A stretch of DNA of 35,881 bases from Bacteroidales bacterium (GCA_017615435.1 JAGAAF010000053.1:1-35881); one strand, 5' to 3'. Counted from the stretch's first letter, positions 8,373 to 17,563 are shown. Translations and numbers: made by a program. The notes: generated by a model not told the origin, from the letters alone.

Positions 8373-8922
8373 ATCCGGCACCATACTCGGAATCGATCCC
8401 GGAACCAACCTGCTTGGTTTCGGGGTTGTTCGTATAAATGAGAAGGGTAAGCCCGAGTACGTCGCGATGGGCGTGCTGGACATCCGCAAGGAGACCGACC
8501 CTTATGCGAAGCTCGCGCGCATCAGCGAGTTCGTGGGCGGGCTGTGCGACGAGTACAAGCCCGACCATATGGCGATAGAATCGCCTTTCCTCGACAAGAA
8601 CGCCCAGGTCATCTTCAAGCTGGGCAGGGCGCAGGGCGCGGCGATGGTAGCGGCCTCTTCCAGAGGCGTCGCCATCACCGAATACGCGCCCCGAAAAGCC
8701 AAGATAGCCATCTGCGGAAACGGTTCCGCCTCGAAAGAGCAGGTATGCACGATGGTGCAGAAAACTCTTGGCATTAAAATTGATACGAAACACCTCGACG
8801 CGACCGACGCGCTTGCGATAGCTATGTGTCATTACTATCAGCTTTCGAGCCCGCTTACCGGCGGACAGGGCGCAGGATCGTGGGAGAAGTTTATCAAAGA
8901 TAACCCGGAGAGGGTAAAGTAG
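8365..8922 (+). CDS. ruvC: Holliday junction resolvase RuvC
   Basis: A 185-residue endonuclease that cuts Holliday junctions with RuvAB during recombination and fork repair. The acidic catalytic residues are D11 (GIDPGTN), E72 (AIESPF), D145 and D148 (HLDATDALA). It starts with TTG at 8365-8367, overlapping serS by 8 nt: the first in-frame ATG lies after catalytic D11, so a later start would give a dead enzyme. The rest matches RuvC well (GRAQGAA; PRKAKIAICGNGSASKEQV). A 6-nt gap separates it from the next gene. Confidence 0.95.
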   Translation: MTKSGTILGIDPGTNLLGFGVVRINEKGKPEYVAMGVLDIRKETDPYAKLARISEFVGGLCDEYKPDHMAIESPFLDKNAQVIFKLGRAQGAAMVAASSRGVAITEYAPRKAKIAICGNGSASKEQVCTMVQKTLGIKIDTKHLDATDALAIAMCHYYQLSSPLTGGQGAGSWEKFIKDNPERVK

Positions 8923-8928
8923 TTGGTT

Positions 8929-11814
8929 ATGAATCTAAACCTCAAATTAGCAGCGCTCCTGTTTCTCGCAGGCGTCAGCGCGTACGCGCAGTCTTTTACG
9001 GTGAAGGCCGTCCTGAAAGACTCACAGTCTGGAGAAGCCGTCAGTTTTGCCACTGTCTCGCTGCACAACCCCGCAAATGACAAGGGAATCGCCTACGAAC
9101 TAAGCGACGAAGACGGAAAGGCTGTGCTTACCGGCGTAAAGCCTGGCAAGTATGTCTTCAAGGCTGAACTCCTGGGTTACAAAAAGTACGAGCAGAAGAT
9201 TGAGGTGAAGGATGCAGACCTGGATCTCGGAACCGTGAAAATGGCTCCCGACGCACGTATGCTGGAGGCCGCAAAGGTCACCGACCGCGGCAACCCGATC
9301 CAGATGAAGCGCGACACTATCGCCTTCACTGCCAGCACCTTCAAGACGACTGATAACGATATGCTCGAGGACCTTCTGAAGAAGATCCCGGGAATGGATA
9401 TCTCCGAAGACGGAACCATCACCCATAACGGCAAGGAAATCAGCAAGATTACTATCGACGGCAAGACCTTCTTCCTGAACGATCCGCAGATCGCCACCAA
9501 GAACCTTCCCGCGAAGGTGATTGATAAACTCAAAGTCATCGAGAAGAAATCGGATCAGGCCGAGTTTACGGGCATCGACGACGGCGAAGAGGAGACAATC
9601 CTCGACCTCAGCGTGAAACCCGGAATGATGAACGGAGTCTTCGGAAACGTGATGGGCGGCGCGGGCCACGACATCCCCTCGACCGATATCACGGGCGACT
9701 GGCGCTGGCAGACCGGCGGTTTCGTGGGCAATTTCACGGACAAGTACCAGCTCAGCGGCGTGTTCAACGCGAACAACACCAACAACCGCGGCTTCAACGA
9801 CCTCGCCGGCTCTATGATGGGCGGTATGCGCGGAGGCGGCGGCCCGATGGGTATGGGCCAGGGCGGCTGGGGTGGAGGCAACGGTATCACCACCTCCTAT
9901 ATGGCCGGTCTCAACGGCGGAACCAACCTCTTCGACAACAAGATGGAGCTCAGCGGCAACTACGCCTTCAACGGCTCGGAGCGCAGGGTTGAGGAGCAGT
10001 CGGACAAGACTACCCACCTCGAGGATTCCGACCTTATCTACAAGTCCAACGGCAACAGCATCACCGGCACCAATGGCCACCGTTTCGGAATGAGGATGGA
10101 GCATAAGTTCTCCGATAACACATCCCTCATCTTCGAACCCCGCGTGAACTTCGGCGGCGGCAGCTTCGCCGAGAGAGACTCGACCGACACCTACACTTAC
10201 ACTGCCGCGACCGGCAACGTGAAGACCAACGACAGTTTCAAAAAGAACTCCGGCGACAACAAGAACTTGTCCGCCAGCGGCTTTGCCCTCCTTCGCCAGA
10301 AGCTCGGCATTCCCGGCCGTACCCTCACCCTGATGGGCCGTTACTCCGTCAGCCAGAACAAGACCCTCGGCAACAATTACTCCTCCACCAACGTCTACGA
10401 CGAGACAGGCACTCCGACCAATACCCTGGTCAACCAGAACTACTCGCAGATGCAGAACTCCTACAGCGCATTCGCAAGGGCTACCTTTACCCAGCCGCTC
10501 GTGGAGAACCTCTATGTGGAGGCGAACGTTGCGTACAACTGGACCAAATCAATCTCCGACAAGGCGACAACCGATGCAGAGACTGGAGCAGCTATCGCCA
10601 GTTATTCGAACCATATCACCAACGACTTCTCGAGCGAAGAAGCCGGCGCGAACCTTCTCTACCAGACCGGATCGTTCCGCGCCCAGCTCGGATTCGCCGT
10701 GATCCCCAGCAAGACTCACAACTACACACAGAGCGGAGCAGCTTACAAGGTGGACACCACAATCACCCGTCTGAACTGGTCGCCTACCGCGATGCTCTAT
10801 ACCGACCTCGGAGAGAACGGAAGCGCCCGCATCTTCTACCGCGGCCGTTCACAGACTCCTTCGACCAGCCAGCTCATTACCGTGGCCGACAACTCCAATC
10901 CTCTGTCGGTTTCCTTCGGTAACCCTAACCTGGCTCCGTACTTCTCGCACAACATCAACGGCGACATCCGTTACAACAACAAGAAGACCTTCGCTTCAGT
11001 CAACGCCCGTTTCAACGGATCGTACACCCAGGATCCTATCGTGAACGCGCACTGGTACACCAACGGCGTCACATATTCGATGCCCGTCAACGGTCCGTCG
11101 AGCGTCAGCCTGGGAGGCAACATCTTCGCGAACGTGCCTCTCGGAAAGAAATGGACGGTCTTCAATATGCTCCGCGTGAACTGGTCCAACTCCGCAAGCT
11201 ATGTGGGTACCGGCATCAACACTACCAAGTATATGAAGACGGACGGTTCGCTGGACTACGGCCTCTTCTTCGCGGACTACGACGACATTCGCAGCAAACT
11301 CGAGGAGAACAGGACGAAGACCTTCGGTTTCACCGAGCGTTTCAGGCTGACCTACCGCATCGATGCCCTCGAGCTTCAGGCATCTGCCCGCACAAGGATG
11401 AGCCATTCGAATTATCTGCTTGCTGACACTTCTTCAGAGACCACAACCTGGAATAATCTAGTCTCCGGAAGCGCCACCTGGACTGTGGATGAGATAGGCT
11501 TCAGCCTCAAGGGCGATTTGGACTACCGCTGGTACAGGGGTTACACCACCCAGCAGCCTTCAGAGTACGTTTTCAACGCTGAGGTTTCCAAGCAGATCCT
11601 GAATAAGAAGGCCACAGTCTCCCTAAAGGGTTACGATATCTTCGGCCAGGCAAAGAACCTCACGGTGACCGATTCCAGCAACGTGCACACTGAGTCTTTG
11701 AATAATACTCTCGGCCGTTACGTCATCCTTTCGTTCACCTACCGCTTCGGCACCTTCGACAGCAGCAAGATGCGCGGTCCGGGAGGCCGTATGGGCCCTC
11801 CTCCGGGAAGGTAG
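8929..11814 (+). CDS. Outer-membrane beta-barrel protein (OMP_b-brl_3 family) with CarboxypepD_reg domain
   Basis: A 961-residue TonB-dependent-receptor-like protein. The ATG at 8929 gives a clean signal peptide (MNLNLKLAALLFLAGVSAYA); a TTG two codons upstream is less likely. Domains: CarboxypepD_reg-like (about 24-108), plug-like segment (112-230, with KIPGMDISEDGTI and ITIDGKTFFLNDP), then a long barrel typical of the outer membrane beta-barrel family, rich in Asn/Tyr/Ser. A Gly/Met-rich loop lies near residues 296-319. After the last strand (FTYRFGTF) there is an unusual Gly/Pro/Met/Arg tail rather than a terminal aromatic residue. Substrate unknown. It follows ruvC by 6 nt and probably shares its transcript. 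Confidence 0.9.
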   Translation: MNLNLKLAALLFLAGVSAYAQSFTVKAVLKDSQSGEAVSFATVSLHNPANDKGIAYELSDEDGKAVLTGVKPGKYVFKAELLGYKKYEQKIEVKDADLDLGTVKMAPDARMLEAAKVTDRGNPIQMKRDTIAFTASTFKTTDNDMLEDLLKKIPGMDISEDGTITHNGKEISKITIDGKTFFLNDPQIATKNLPAKVIDKLKVIEKKSDQAEFTGIDDGEEETILDLSVKPGMMNGVFGNVMGGAGHDIPSTDITGDWRWQTGGFVGNFTDKYQLSGVFNANNTNNRGFNDLAGSMMGGMRGGGGPMGMGQGGWGGGNGITTSYMAGLNGGTNLFDNKMELSGNYAFNGSERRVEEQSDKTTHLEDSDLIYKSNGNSITGTNGHRFGMRMEHKFSDNTSLIFEPRVNFGGGSFAERDSTDTYTYTAATGNVKTNDSFKKNSGDNKNLSASGFALLRQKLGIPGRTLTLMGRYSVSQNKTLGNNYSSTNVYDETGTPTNTLVNQNYSQMQNSYSAFARATFTQPLVENLYVEANVAYNWTKSISDKATTDAETGAAIASYSNHITNDFSSEEAGANLLYQTGSFRAQLGFAVIPSKTHNYTQSGAAYKVDTTITRLNWSPTAMLYTDLGENGSARIFYRGRSQTPSTSQLITVADNSNPLSVSFGNPNLAPYFSHNINGDIRYNNKKTFASVNARFNGSYTQDPIVNAHWYTNGVTYSMPVNGPSSVSLGGNIFANVPLGKKWTVFNMLRVNWSNSASYVGTGINTTKYMKTDGSLDYGLFFADYDDIRSKLEENRTKTFGFTERFRLTYRIDALELQASARTRMSHSNYLLADTSSETTTWNNLVSGSATWTVDEIGFSLKGDLDYRWYRGYTTQQPSEYVFNAEVSKQILNKKATVSLKGYDIFGQAKNLTVTDSSNVHTESLNNTLGRYVILSFTYRFGTFDSSKMRGPGGRMGPPPGR

Positions 11815-11824
11815 CGGACCTTTT
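11808..11824 (+). terminator. Weak terminator-like hairpin after the barrel gene
   Basis: AAGGT (808-812) pairs with ACCTT (818-822) around loop AGCGG, overlapping the stop codon and followed by TTTT. The stem is only 5 bp, so any termination is probably partial. Confidence 0.35.
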
Positions 11825-11842
11825 AATGCCAAATATATTTCT

Positions 11843-11850
11843 TATATTTG
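11843..11850 (+). promoter_or_regulatory. -7 box of the PASTA-rluD-lnt-coaD operon
   Basis: TATATTTG fits TAnnTTTG and ends only 6 nt before the ATG at 11857. The mRNA would have a 5' UTR of zero to a few nucleotides, so the first gene is probably translated from a near-leaderless message. Confidence 0.65.
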
Positions 11851-11856
11851 CGCATT

Positions 11857-12636
11857 ATGATCAAGCATTTTCTTTACGGCCTAGTTTTTATTCTGGTGAT
11901 AGTGCTTGTGGTGGAAGTGTTCCTTCGCGTCACCACCCAGCATTCCATTTCCGTCACCGTGCCCGACCTGGTGGGTATGCAGCTTTCCGACGCCGAGGCG
12001 CTCGCTGACAAAGACAAACTCGAGCTTTTCGTGACCGACTCCGTGTTCGTGAGCAGTTTCGCCAAGGGCAGCGTGTATGCGCAGAACCCGAAGGCCGGCA
12101 GCAATGTGAAAAGGGGCCGCAAGGTCTATCTCACAGTGAATGCGAAAAAGGAAAAGCAGGCCGAGGTGCCGAGCCTCGTGGGCCTCTCCCTTCGCCAGGC
12201 GAAGGTGGAGCTGACCACAAGAGGCCTTAAGCTCGGCCGGCTTTCGTATGTGGACGATATGGCCACCAACCTCGTGGTGGCGCAGCTTCTCAAGGGCGAA
12301 GAGATCGAACCCGGCACGAGTGTGGATGTGGGCACGGTCATAGACCTCAGGCTCGGCTGGAACAAGGTGGACGGTTACACCACTATGCCCGACTTCGGCC
12401 GTATGCAGTACAAGCGCGCCCTGAGCTATGTGCAGGACAATTCCTTCAACATAGGCAAGATAGTCTTCGACAATTCTGTGAAGACGGCGGAGGATTCCCT
12501 CGCCGCTATGGTCTACCGTCAGGTGCCTGAAGCCGGCGCGGAAGACATAATCCTGGGCACGAAGGTTTCTCTTTATTTCACGGTGGAAGAAAGCAAACTG
12601 CCGGCGCTGCCCGAAGAACCTGAATTCGAAGAATAA
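11857..12636 (+). CDS. PASTA-domain membrane protein
   Basis: A 259-residue protein with one N-terminal membrane segment (residues about 5-26, FLYGLVFILVIVLVVEVFL) and three PASTA repeats outside the membrane: VPDLVGMQLSDAEAL (near 35), VPSLVGLSLRQAKVEL (near 105) and MPDFGRMQYKRALSYV (near 180). PASTA domains bind unlinked peptidoglycan or beta-lactams. Here there is no kinase domain, as is usual for free-standing Bacteroidota PASTA proteins. The C-terminus is acidic (LPALPEEPEFEE). The start at 11857 is set by the promoter box directly upstream. The stop codon overlaps the rluD ATG (TAATG). A cell-wall role is inferred. Confidence 0.9.
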   Translation: MIKHFLYGLVFILVIVLVVEVFLRVTTQHSISVTVPDLVGMQLSDAEALADKDKLELFVTDSVFVSSFAKGSVYAQNPKAGSNVKRGRKVYLTVNAKKEKQAEVPSLVGLSLRQAKVELTTRGLKLGRLSYVDDMATNLVVAQLLKGEEIEPGTSVDVGTVIDLRLGWNKVDGYTTMPDFGRMQYKRALSYVQDNSFNIGKIVFDNSVKTAEDSLAAMVYRQVPEAGAEDIILGTKVSLYFTVEESKLPALPEEPEFEE

Positions 12637-13739
12637 TGGCTGACTGGCTGGACAATGCCTTCGACGTAGAAGACCCCGACCTCCCCGGTGAAGGTGAAGA
12701 AGGACGCGAACAGGAGATGTTCGAGCACTTCCGCCTGACCGTGGACTCCGGCCAGGCCCCTATACGCATCGACAAATATATGTCGGAGCATATGGAGGAC
12801 ACTTCGCGCAACCGCATCCAGCTCGCCATCAAAGAAGGCTACGTCCACGTCCAGGACAAAGCCGTAAAAGCCAACTACATAGTCCGCCCCGGCGATGTGA
12901 TAAAGTTCGTGATGCCTTATCGCCGCCGCGGAGTGGATATCATCCCGCAGGATATACCTCTGAACATAGTCTACGAAGACGACGACGTGCTGGTGGTGAA
13001 CAAACCCGCCGGAATGGTGGTGCACCCTGGCCACGGCCACTTCGAGGGCACGCTCGTGAACGCCCTCGCCTTCCATCTCGGGCTGAAGCCGGGCGAGGCC
13101 GCGGGCGAAGAAGACGGCCGTATGGGCCTTCTGGTGCACCGTATCGACAAAGACACCTCCGGTCTGCTGCTGATCGCGAAGAACGACCAGGCCCAGCTGC
13201 GCCTGGCGAAGCAGTTCTACGAACACACGATAGAGCGCAGGTACAATGCAATTGTCTGGGGTAACATAGCCGAAGATGAGGGCACCATCGACGCTCCCAT
13301 CAGCCGCGACCAGAACGACCGCCTGCGTTTCCGCGTGTGCGACGACCCGGAGAAGGGCAAGCACGCGGTGACGCATTTCCGCGTGCTCGAGCGTTTCGGT
13401 TACGTGACCTTCGTGGAGTGCCGCCTGGAAACCGGCAGGACGCATCAGATACGCGTCCATATGTCGCATATAGGCCACCCGCTTTTCGCCGATGAACGTT
13501 ACGGCGGGATGGAGATCCGCAAGGGAACTATTTATGCTAAATACAAGCAGTTCATACGCAACTGCTTCGAGATATGCCCCCGTCAGGCCCTGCACGCGAA
13601 GACCCTCGGTTTCGTGCATCCGACGAGCGGTAAACTCCTGCAGTTCGACTCGGCGATACCCGAGGATATGAGCCGCCTGCTGGACAAATGGCGCCGCTAC
13701 TGCGGCAATATGCCTCAGGAACCTGAAGATGATGAGTAA
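12636..13739 (+). CDS. rluD: RluA-family 23S rRNA pseudouridine synthase
   Basis: A 367-residue pseudouridine synthase of the RluD type, which in E. coli modifies U1911, U1915 and U1917 in helix 69 of 23S rRNA. An acidic N-terminal tail (about 10-30) is followed by an S4 RNA-binding domain (42-95) and the catalytic domain, with D171 in HRIDKDTSG and the later motif GRTHQIRVHM. Length is slightly above the E. coli enzyme (326), the excess being the N-terminal acidic tail and a C-terminal extension. It overlaps the PASTA gene by 1 nt and lnt by 11 nt. The exact target uridines are inferred from family. Confidence 0.92.
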   Translation: MADWLDNAFDVEDPDLPGEGEEGREQEMFEHFRLTVDSGQAPIRIDKYMSEHMEDTSRNRIQLAIKEGYVHVQDKAVKANYIVRPGDVIKFVMPYRRRGVDIIPQDIPLNIVYEDDDVLVVNKPAGMVVHPGHGHFEGTLVNALAFHLGLKPGEAAGEEDGRMGLLVHRIDKDTSGLLLIAKNDQAQLRLAKQFYEHTIERRYNAIVWGNIAEDEGTIDAPISRDQNDRLRFRVCDDPEKGKHAVTHFRVLERFGYVTFVECRLETGRTHQIRVHMSHIGHPLFADERYGGMEIRKGTIYAKYKQFIRNCFEICPRQALHAKTLGFVHPTSGKLLQFDSAIPEDMSRLLDKWRRYCGNMPQEPEDDE

Positions 13740-15393
13740 AGAAAAGAAAAACATAGCGCTGCTGCTTCTTGCTTTCGCCGTGATGATGAGCCTGCCGTGG
13801 CTCGTTCCGCACCTCGGCGTGCTCGCCCTCGTGGCCCTCGTCCCGCTGCTTTGTGCGGAACGCCTTGCCACGGGCCTCGGAGTGAAGCGTTTCTTCTGGT
13901 GGTATTACGCTGCCTTCGTGCTGTTCAACTTCATAACCACCTGGTGGGTCTGCAAGGCCACGGTCGGCGGCGGCATCTTCGCCAGCCTCGCGAACGCCCT
14001 GCAGATGGCCGTAATCTTCGGCCTGTTCCGCGTGAGCCGCAAGCGCTTCACAGGAGTGCTGCCGTACATCTTCCTCGCCGCGATGTGGGTGGCGTGGGAA
14101 AGATTTTATCTGGTTCAGGCGTCCATCAGCTGGCCCTGGCTGGCGTTCGGCAACGCGTTCGCTCGCTCGACCCGGCTGATCCAGTGGTACGAATGGACGG
14201 GTATGCTCGGCGGTTCGCTGTGGGTATGGGCAGTCAACCTGGGAGTCTTCGGGCTGATGGTAGTGCTTTCGAACGGATGGTGGAACTCGTGGACGCCGAA
14301 GGCGCGCTGGGCTGCCGGGGTCGGCCTGGGCCTTGTCGTGGCTGTGCCTATGCTCACGTCCGCGTGGATCTACCGCCACTACGATGAGCGCTCGGACGCG
14401 GGGACGCTGGATGTGGTGATGGCGCAGTCGAACTTCGACCCCTGGCAGAAGAAGCGCGCCGTGCCGCAGAAGGAGCAGACGGCGCAGGTGGTAGACCTTT
14501 TCGAGAAAGAACTCGGCTCGCGAGAAAACCCCTCGGAGATGGCGCTGATGGTGCTGCCTGAGACTTTCACTTCCGACATCTGGGTAGGGGACGAGGAGTA
14601 TTCCCCCACGTTCAGGACGTTCAGCGAAATGGTCAGGAAGTATCCGGACGTAAACCTTCTTTTCGGAGCTTCGACCCATAAGGCCTACTTCAAGGCCGCA
14701 AGACCGGATATCCTTGCGCGCAAGACCTACGACGGAGTCTGGTACCTCAACTATAATTCGGCATATATGACGGATTCGACCGGCAGGGCGGACCGTGTGG
14801 ACAAGAGCAAACTGGTGGTCGGCACGGAACTCACTCCTTTCCCGAAGATCTTCGTGCCTTTCGACGACTGGCTTGGGAACCTGCTTGGCTCTCCGGGCGG
14901 GTTTATGGGCCGTTGCGTTCCCCAGGGTTACGCGAAGAATCTGGAAGCCCGCGAGTACGATGATGCCGGCAACATTGTCAGGCGTGTGAGCATAGGCGTG
15001 CCCATCTGCTACGAATCGATATACCCCGAATGGTGCAGGGATTACGTTATGAATGGCGCCACTCTGATTTCGGTGATAACCAACGACGGCTGGTGGGGCG
15101 ACACCCCAGGCTACAGGCAGCATTTCAGCTACTCTTGCCTGCGCGCGATAGAGCTGCGGCGCGACATAGCGCGTTGCGCGAACACCGGCATCTCCGCTTT
15201 CATCGACCAGCGCGGAGAGGTGGTGGAGCAGTCGGGATGGTGGGTGCCTTACCTTCTTCACGGCCACGTGAATCTGACGGAACAACAGACTTTCTTCGTC
15301 AGGTATGGTGATATTGTCGGCAGACTTTGTACATTTGTATTCGTGCTGATGCTGCTCGCGCTGCTCGTCAGACTGTTTATCAGGAAGAAATGA
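13729..15393 (+). CDS. lnt: Apolipoprotein N-acyltransferase
   Basis: A 554-residue inner-membrane enzyme that adds the third acyl chain to the N-terminal Cys of lipoproteins. Five or six membrane segments fill residues 8-215, then comes the nitrilase-like periplasmic domain, with a final membrane segment near 525-550. The catalytic triad is E278 (LPETF), K359 (DKSKLVVGTEL) and C427 (GVPICYES). The family loop near 447-458 (ISVITNDGWWGD) is present. Either ATG at 13729 or 13732 could be used; both overlap the rluD end. Its product would mature the several lipoproteins encoded nearby. The stop codon overlaps coaD (ATGA). Confidence 0.95.
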   Translation: MMSKEKKNIALLLLAFAVMMSLPWLVPHLGVLALVALVPLLCAERLATGLGVKRFFWWYYAAFVLFNFITTWWVCKATVGGGIFASLANALQMAVIFGLFRVSRKRFTGVLPYIFLAAMWVAWERFYLVQASISWPWLAFGNAFARSTRLIQWYEWTGMLGGSLWVWAVNLGVFGLMVVLSNGWWNSWTPKARWAAGVGLGLVVAVPMLTSAWIYRHYDERSDAGTLDVVMAQSNFDPWQKKRAVPQKEQTAQVVDLFEKELGSRENPSEMALMVLPETFTSDIWVGDEEYSPTFRTFSEMVRKYPDVNLLFGASTHKAYFKAARPDILARKTYDGVWYLNYNSAYMTDSTGRADRVDKSKLVVGTELTPFPKIFVPFDDWLGNLLGSPGGFMGRCVPQGYAKNLEAREYDDAGNIVRRVSIGVPICYESIYPEWCRDYVMNGATLISVITNDGWWGDTPGYRQHFSYSCLRAIELRRDIARCANTGISAFIDQRGEVVEQSGWWVPYLLHGHVNLTEQQTFFVRYGDIVGRLCTFVFVLMLLALLVRLFIRKK

Positions 15394-15863
15394 AAAGGAT
15401 AGCACTCTTTCCCGGGTCGTTCGACCCCTTCACCGCAGGACACCTCAATATCCTGAAGAGGGCCCTCACTATGTTCGACTCAGTGGTGGTGGCTGTGGGT
15501 GTGAACCAGGATAAACCCGGGTTCTACGACAACGACACCAGGGTGGAGATAATAAAGCAGGCCGTGAAGGGTCTGGAGGGCGTGTCAGTGATCAAGTACG
15601 ACGGCCTTACGATCGACGTCTGTCGTCAGCTTGGCATCAAGTGTGTAGTGAGGGGAGTCAGGAATATGCTCGATTTCGAGACGGAACGCAGCATCGCGGA
15701 CGCTAACCGCAGGCTTGCGCCGGAGATAGAGACCATCATCATCCCCACCGCCCAGGAATTCGCCCACATCTCTTCGAGCGCCGTGCGCGACATCCTCAGG
15801 CATCACGGTGATACCTCGCTCTTCGTCCCGGAAGGAGTAAAACTGCCGCCATTCGATGAATAG
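15390..15863 (+). CDS. coaD: Phosphopantetheine adenylyltransferase
   Basis: A 157-residue enzyme that joins ATP and 4'-phosphopantetheine to dephospho-CoA, the penultimate step of CoA synthesis. The nucleotidyltransferase motif is GSFDPFTAGHLNI (residues about 9-21, TAGH as the T/HxGH motif), with RGVRNMLDFETE in the middle and the ISSSAVRD motif near the C-terminus. The ATG at 15390 overlaps the lnt stop codon by 4 nt and aligns with other CoaD N-termini (MKRIALFPGSFDP); earlier in-frame starts lie inside lnt and are rejected. Length is normal. Confidence 0.96.
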   Translation: MKRIALFPGSFDPFTAGHLNILKRALTMFDSVVVAVGVNQDKPGFYDNDTRVEIIKQAVKGLEGVSVIKYDGLTIDVCRQLGIKCVVRGVRNMLDFETERSIADANRRLAPEIETIIIPTAQEFAHISSSAVRDILRHHGDTSLFVPEGVKLPPFDE

Positions 15864-16677
15864 GATACTTATCATAATCGCATCGCTTCTCCTGAGCGCC
15901 TTCGCCCACGCCCAGCAGCTGGACTCCACCCGCCTTGCGCCGCTGGACTCCCTGCTCGGCGAGTACTACGAAGCGATGATCTACGAATCGATGCCCAACA
16001 AGCTTCAGGAGTGCGACTTCCTTATCGAGTCGTGCCCGGATTCGCTTGTGAGGCAGTGGGTGGCGACCCGTATCCTGGAGCACTATATGGACAACCCGCC
16101 GCTTATGGGCGAGGAGGCCGTTGCCGTGTATATTTACGACAAGTGGTTCGCCAGCGGGAAGCTCAGGATAGCGGACGATTGGCTCGCGTTCTCCGCGCAG
16201 CTGTTCGTGGACTTCAACCGCGCCAGCCTGCTCGGGATGAAAGCCCCTTCGCTTGAGCTGCTGCCGCCCGTGGGACCTGAAAAGGTAAAGGTGCCCGAGA
16301 AGGGAGTCCCGTCCGTGCTATATTTCTATGATGCATCGTGCAGCAAGTGCAAGGCCACCTCGATTATGCTGCCGCGCGTGCTTGAGAGCGTGTCGTTCCC
16401 TCTCGAGCTGGCGATGATTTACACCGGCCAGGACGGCGACGAATGGGCTGAGTTCCGCAGCAGTTTCAGCTGTGCGAACCCTAATGTGAAGATAGTTCAC
16501 GCGTGGGACCCCGAAATCGAGTCGGACTACCAGAAGCAGTACGGAGTGCTCACCACCCCGAAGATGTTCCTCGTGGGTGCGGACGGCAGGATAGAAGGCC
16601 GCCGCCTCGAGGTGGAATCGCTCGCCCAGCTGCTGGGCATCTACGAATCTGTTCTTGAAAACAATAACCGGGAATAA
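15856..16677 (+). CDS. Periplasmic thioredoxin-like protein (DUF5106/TlpA type)
   Basis: A 273-residue protein with signal peptide MNRILIIIASLLLSAFAHAQ. Residues 25-125 are helical and resemble the DUF5106 region found in front of thioredoxin folds in Bacteroidota. Then come MKAPSLELLPP, the TlpA/AhpC-type entry, and the redox motif CSKC (C162, C165) in YFYDASCSKCK. A cis-Pro loop is visible in VLTTPKMFLVG. It probably reduces or shuffles disulfides in the periplasm. It overlaps coaD by 8 nt and the next gene by 1 nt, so expression is tied to the lnt-coaD operon. The partner protein is unknown. Confidence 0.85.
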   Translation: MNRILIIIASLLLSAFAHAQQLDSTRLAPLDSLLGEYYEAMIYESMPNKLQECDFLIESCPDSLVRQWVATRILEHYMDNPPLMGEEAVAVYIYDKWFASGKLRIADDWLAFSAQLFVDFNRASLLGMKAPSLELLPPVGPEKVKVPEKGVPSVLYFYDASCSKCKATSIMLPRVLESVSFPLELAMIYTGQDGDEWAEFRSSFSCANPNVKIVHAWDPEIESDYQKQYGVLTTPKMFLVGADGRIEGRRLEVESLAQLLGIYESVLENNNRE

Positions 16678-16898
16678 TGCAGAAGAATACTAAAATCGAT
16701 CCCCTGTATCTGGCCAAGGAAAGGGCCGCCCTGCGCCATCGCCACCGCAAAACCGTCCTGTTCAACGACAGGGAGATAGCGGCGATTGAGGAGTATTGCA
16801 AGGTTTACAAGATCTCCTCGAAGTCGGCGATGTACCGCCAGGCGATTATGGAAAGGGTGCTCGAAGGATTGGACGAGCTTCACCCGACCCTCTTCTAG
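16677..16898 (+). CDS. Small ribbon-helix-helix-like protein
   Basis: A 73-residue basic protein. The segment KTVLFNDREIAAIEEYCKVY, followed by a second helix beginning ISSKSAMYRQAIMERVLEG, fits a short beta-strand and two helices, as in MetJ/Arc-type (RHH) DNA-binding proteins. The N-terminal tail (AKERAALRHRHRK) is strongly basic. The ATG overlaps the previous stop codon (TAATG), so it is translated as the last gene of the operon. There is no toxin partner beside it. DNA binding is inferred; a small structural or RNA-binding role is also possible. Confidence 0.65.
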   Translation: MQKNTKIDPLYLAKERAALRHRHRKTVLFNDREIAAIEEYCKVYKISSKSAMYRQAIMERVLEGLDELHPTLF

Positions 16899-17563
16899 AG
16901 TTGCCAGTCGACGGGCCCTCTGCCTGTCGCTGTCAGGTATTGGTTGGCCTTTGAGAAGGGCCGGCTGCCGAAGAATGCACCCCTTGCGAGGGGTGACGGA
17001 TGGGCGGCCTCCAGGACCAGGTGCCTGTTATGGTCGATCAGGGCAGCTTTGCTCCTGGCGTAGTTTCCCCACAACATAAAGACAATATTTTCGCAGTTCT
17101 CGCTGAGGTAGCGGATTACTGCGTCCGTGAACTGTTGCCAGCCTATCGCGTCGTGCGAGGAGGGCTCGCCGGCGCGGACGGTCAGCATCGCGTTCAGCAG
17201 AAGGACGCCCTGGCGAGCCCATCCCTCGAGGTTGGGCCTTCCGGACATCCTGATGCCGAGGTCGTCCTGGACTTCCTTGAAGATGTTCTTGAGGCTCGGA
17301 GGAGCGGGCACTCCGTCGGGCACCGAGAACGACAGACCCATAGCCTGACCGGGGCCGTGGTATGGATCCTGGCCGAGGATGACGACCTTGACTTTGTCCA
17401 CGGGCGTCAGCTCGAAGGCCTTGAATATCTGCGGTCCGGGAGGGTAGATTACCTTTCCGGCATTTTTCTCGGCGTGGAGAAAACGGACAAGCTCCGCAAA
17501 GTAAGGTTTGTCGAACTCACTTTGCAGAGCTTCTTTCCAGGATTGTTCTATCTGTACGTTCAA
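16895..17563 (-). CDS. ung: Uracil-DNA glycosylase
   Basis: A 222-residue family 1 UDG that removes uracil from DNA at the start of base-excision repair. The water-activating motif GQDPYHGPGQAMGLSFSV and the DNA-intercalating loop HPSPLARGAFFGSRPFSKAN are both complete, with the uracil-specificity region VLLLNAMLTVRAG between them. The start is TTG at 17561-17563, overlapping the lon stop codon region; no ATG lies nearby upstream, and the N-terminus (NVQIEQSWKEAL) aligns with the family. The stop codon shares the palindrome CTAG with the convergent small gene. Confidence 0.96.
   Translation of the reverse strand: MNVQIEQSWKEALQSEFDKPYFAELVRFLHAEKNAGKVIYPPGPQIFKAFELTPVDKVKVVILGQDPYHGPGQAMGLSFSVPDGVPAPPSLKNIFKEVQDDLGIRMSGRPNLEGWARQGVLLLNAMLTVRAGEPSSHDAIGWQQFTDAVIRYLSENCENIVFMLWGNYARSKAALIDHNRHLVLEAAHPSPLARGAFFGSRPFSKANQYLTATGRGPVDWQL

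Noticed and set aside
13552..15405. 617-codon open frame antisense to rluD/lnt/coaD
   Set aside because: Covers three well-supported genes, with shadow-type composition (His/Arg/Pro/Glu).
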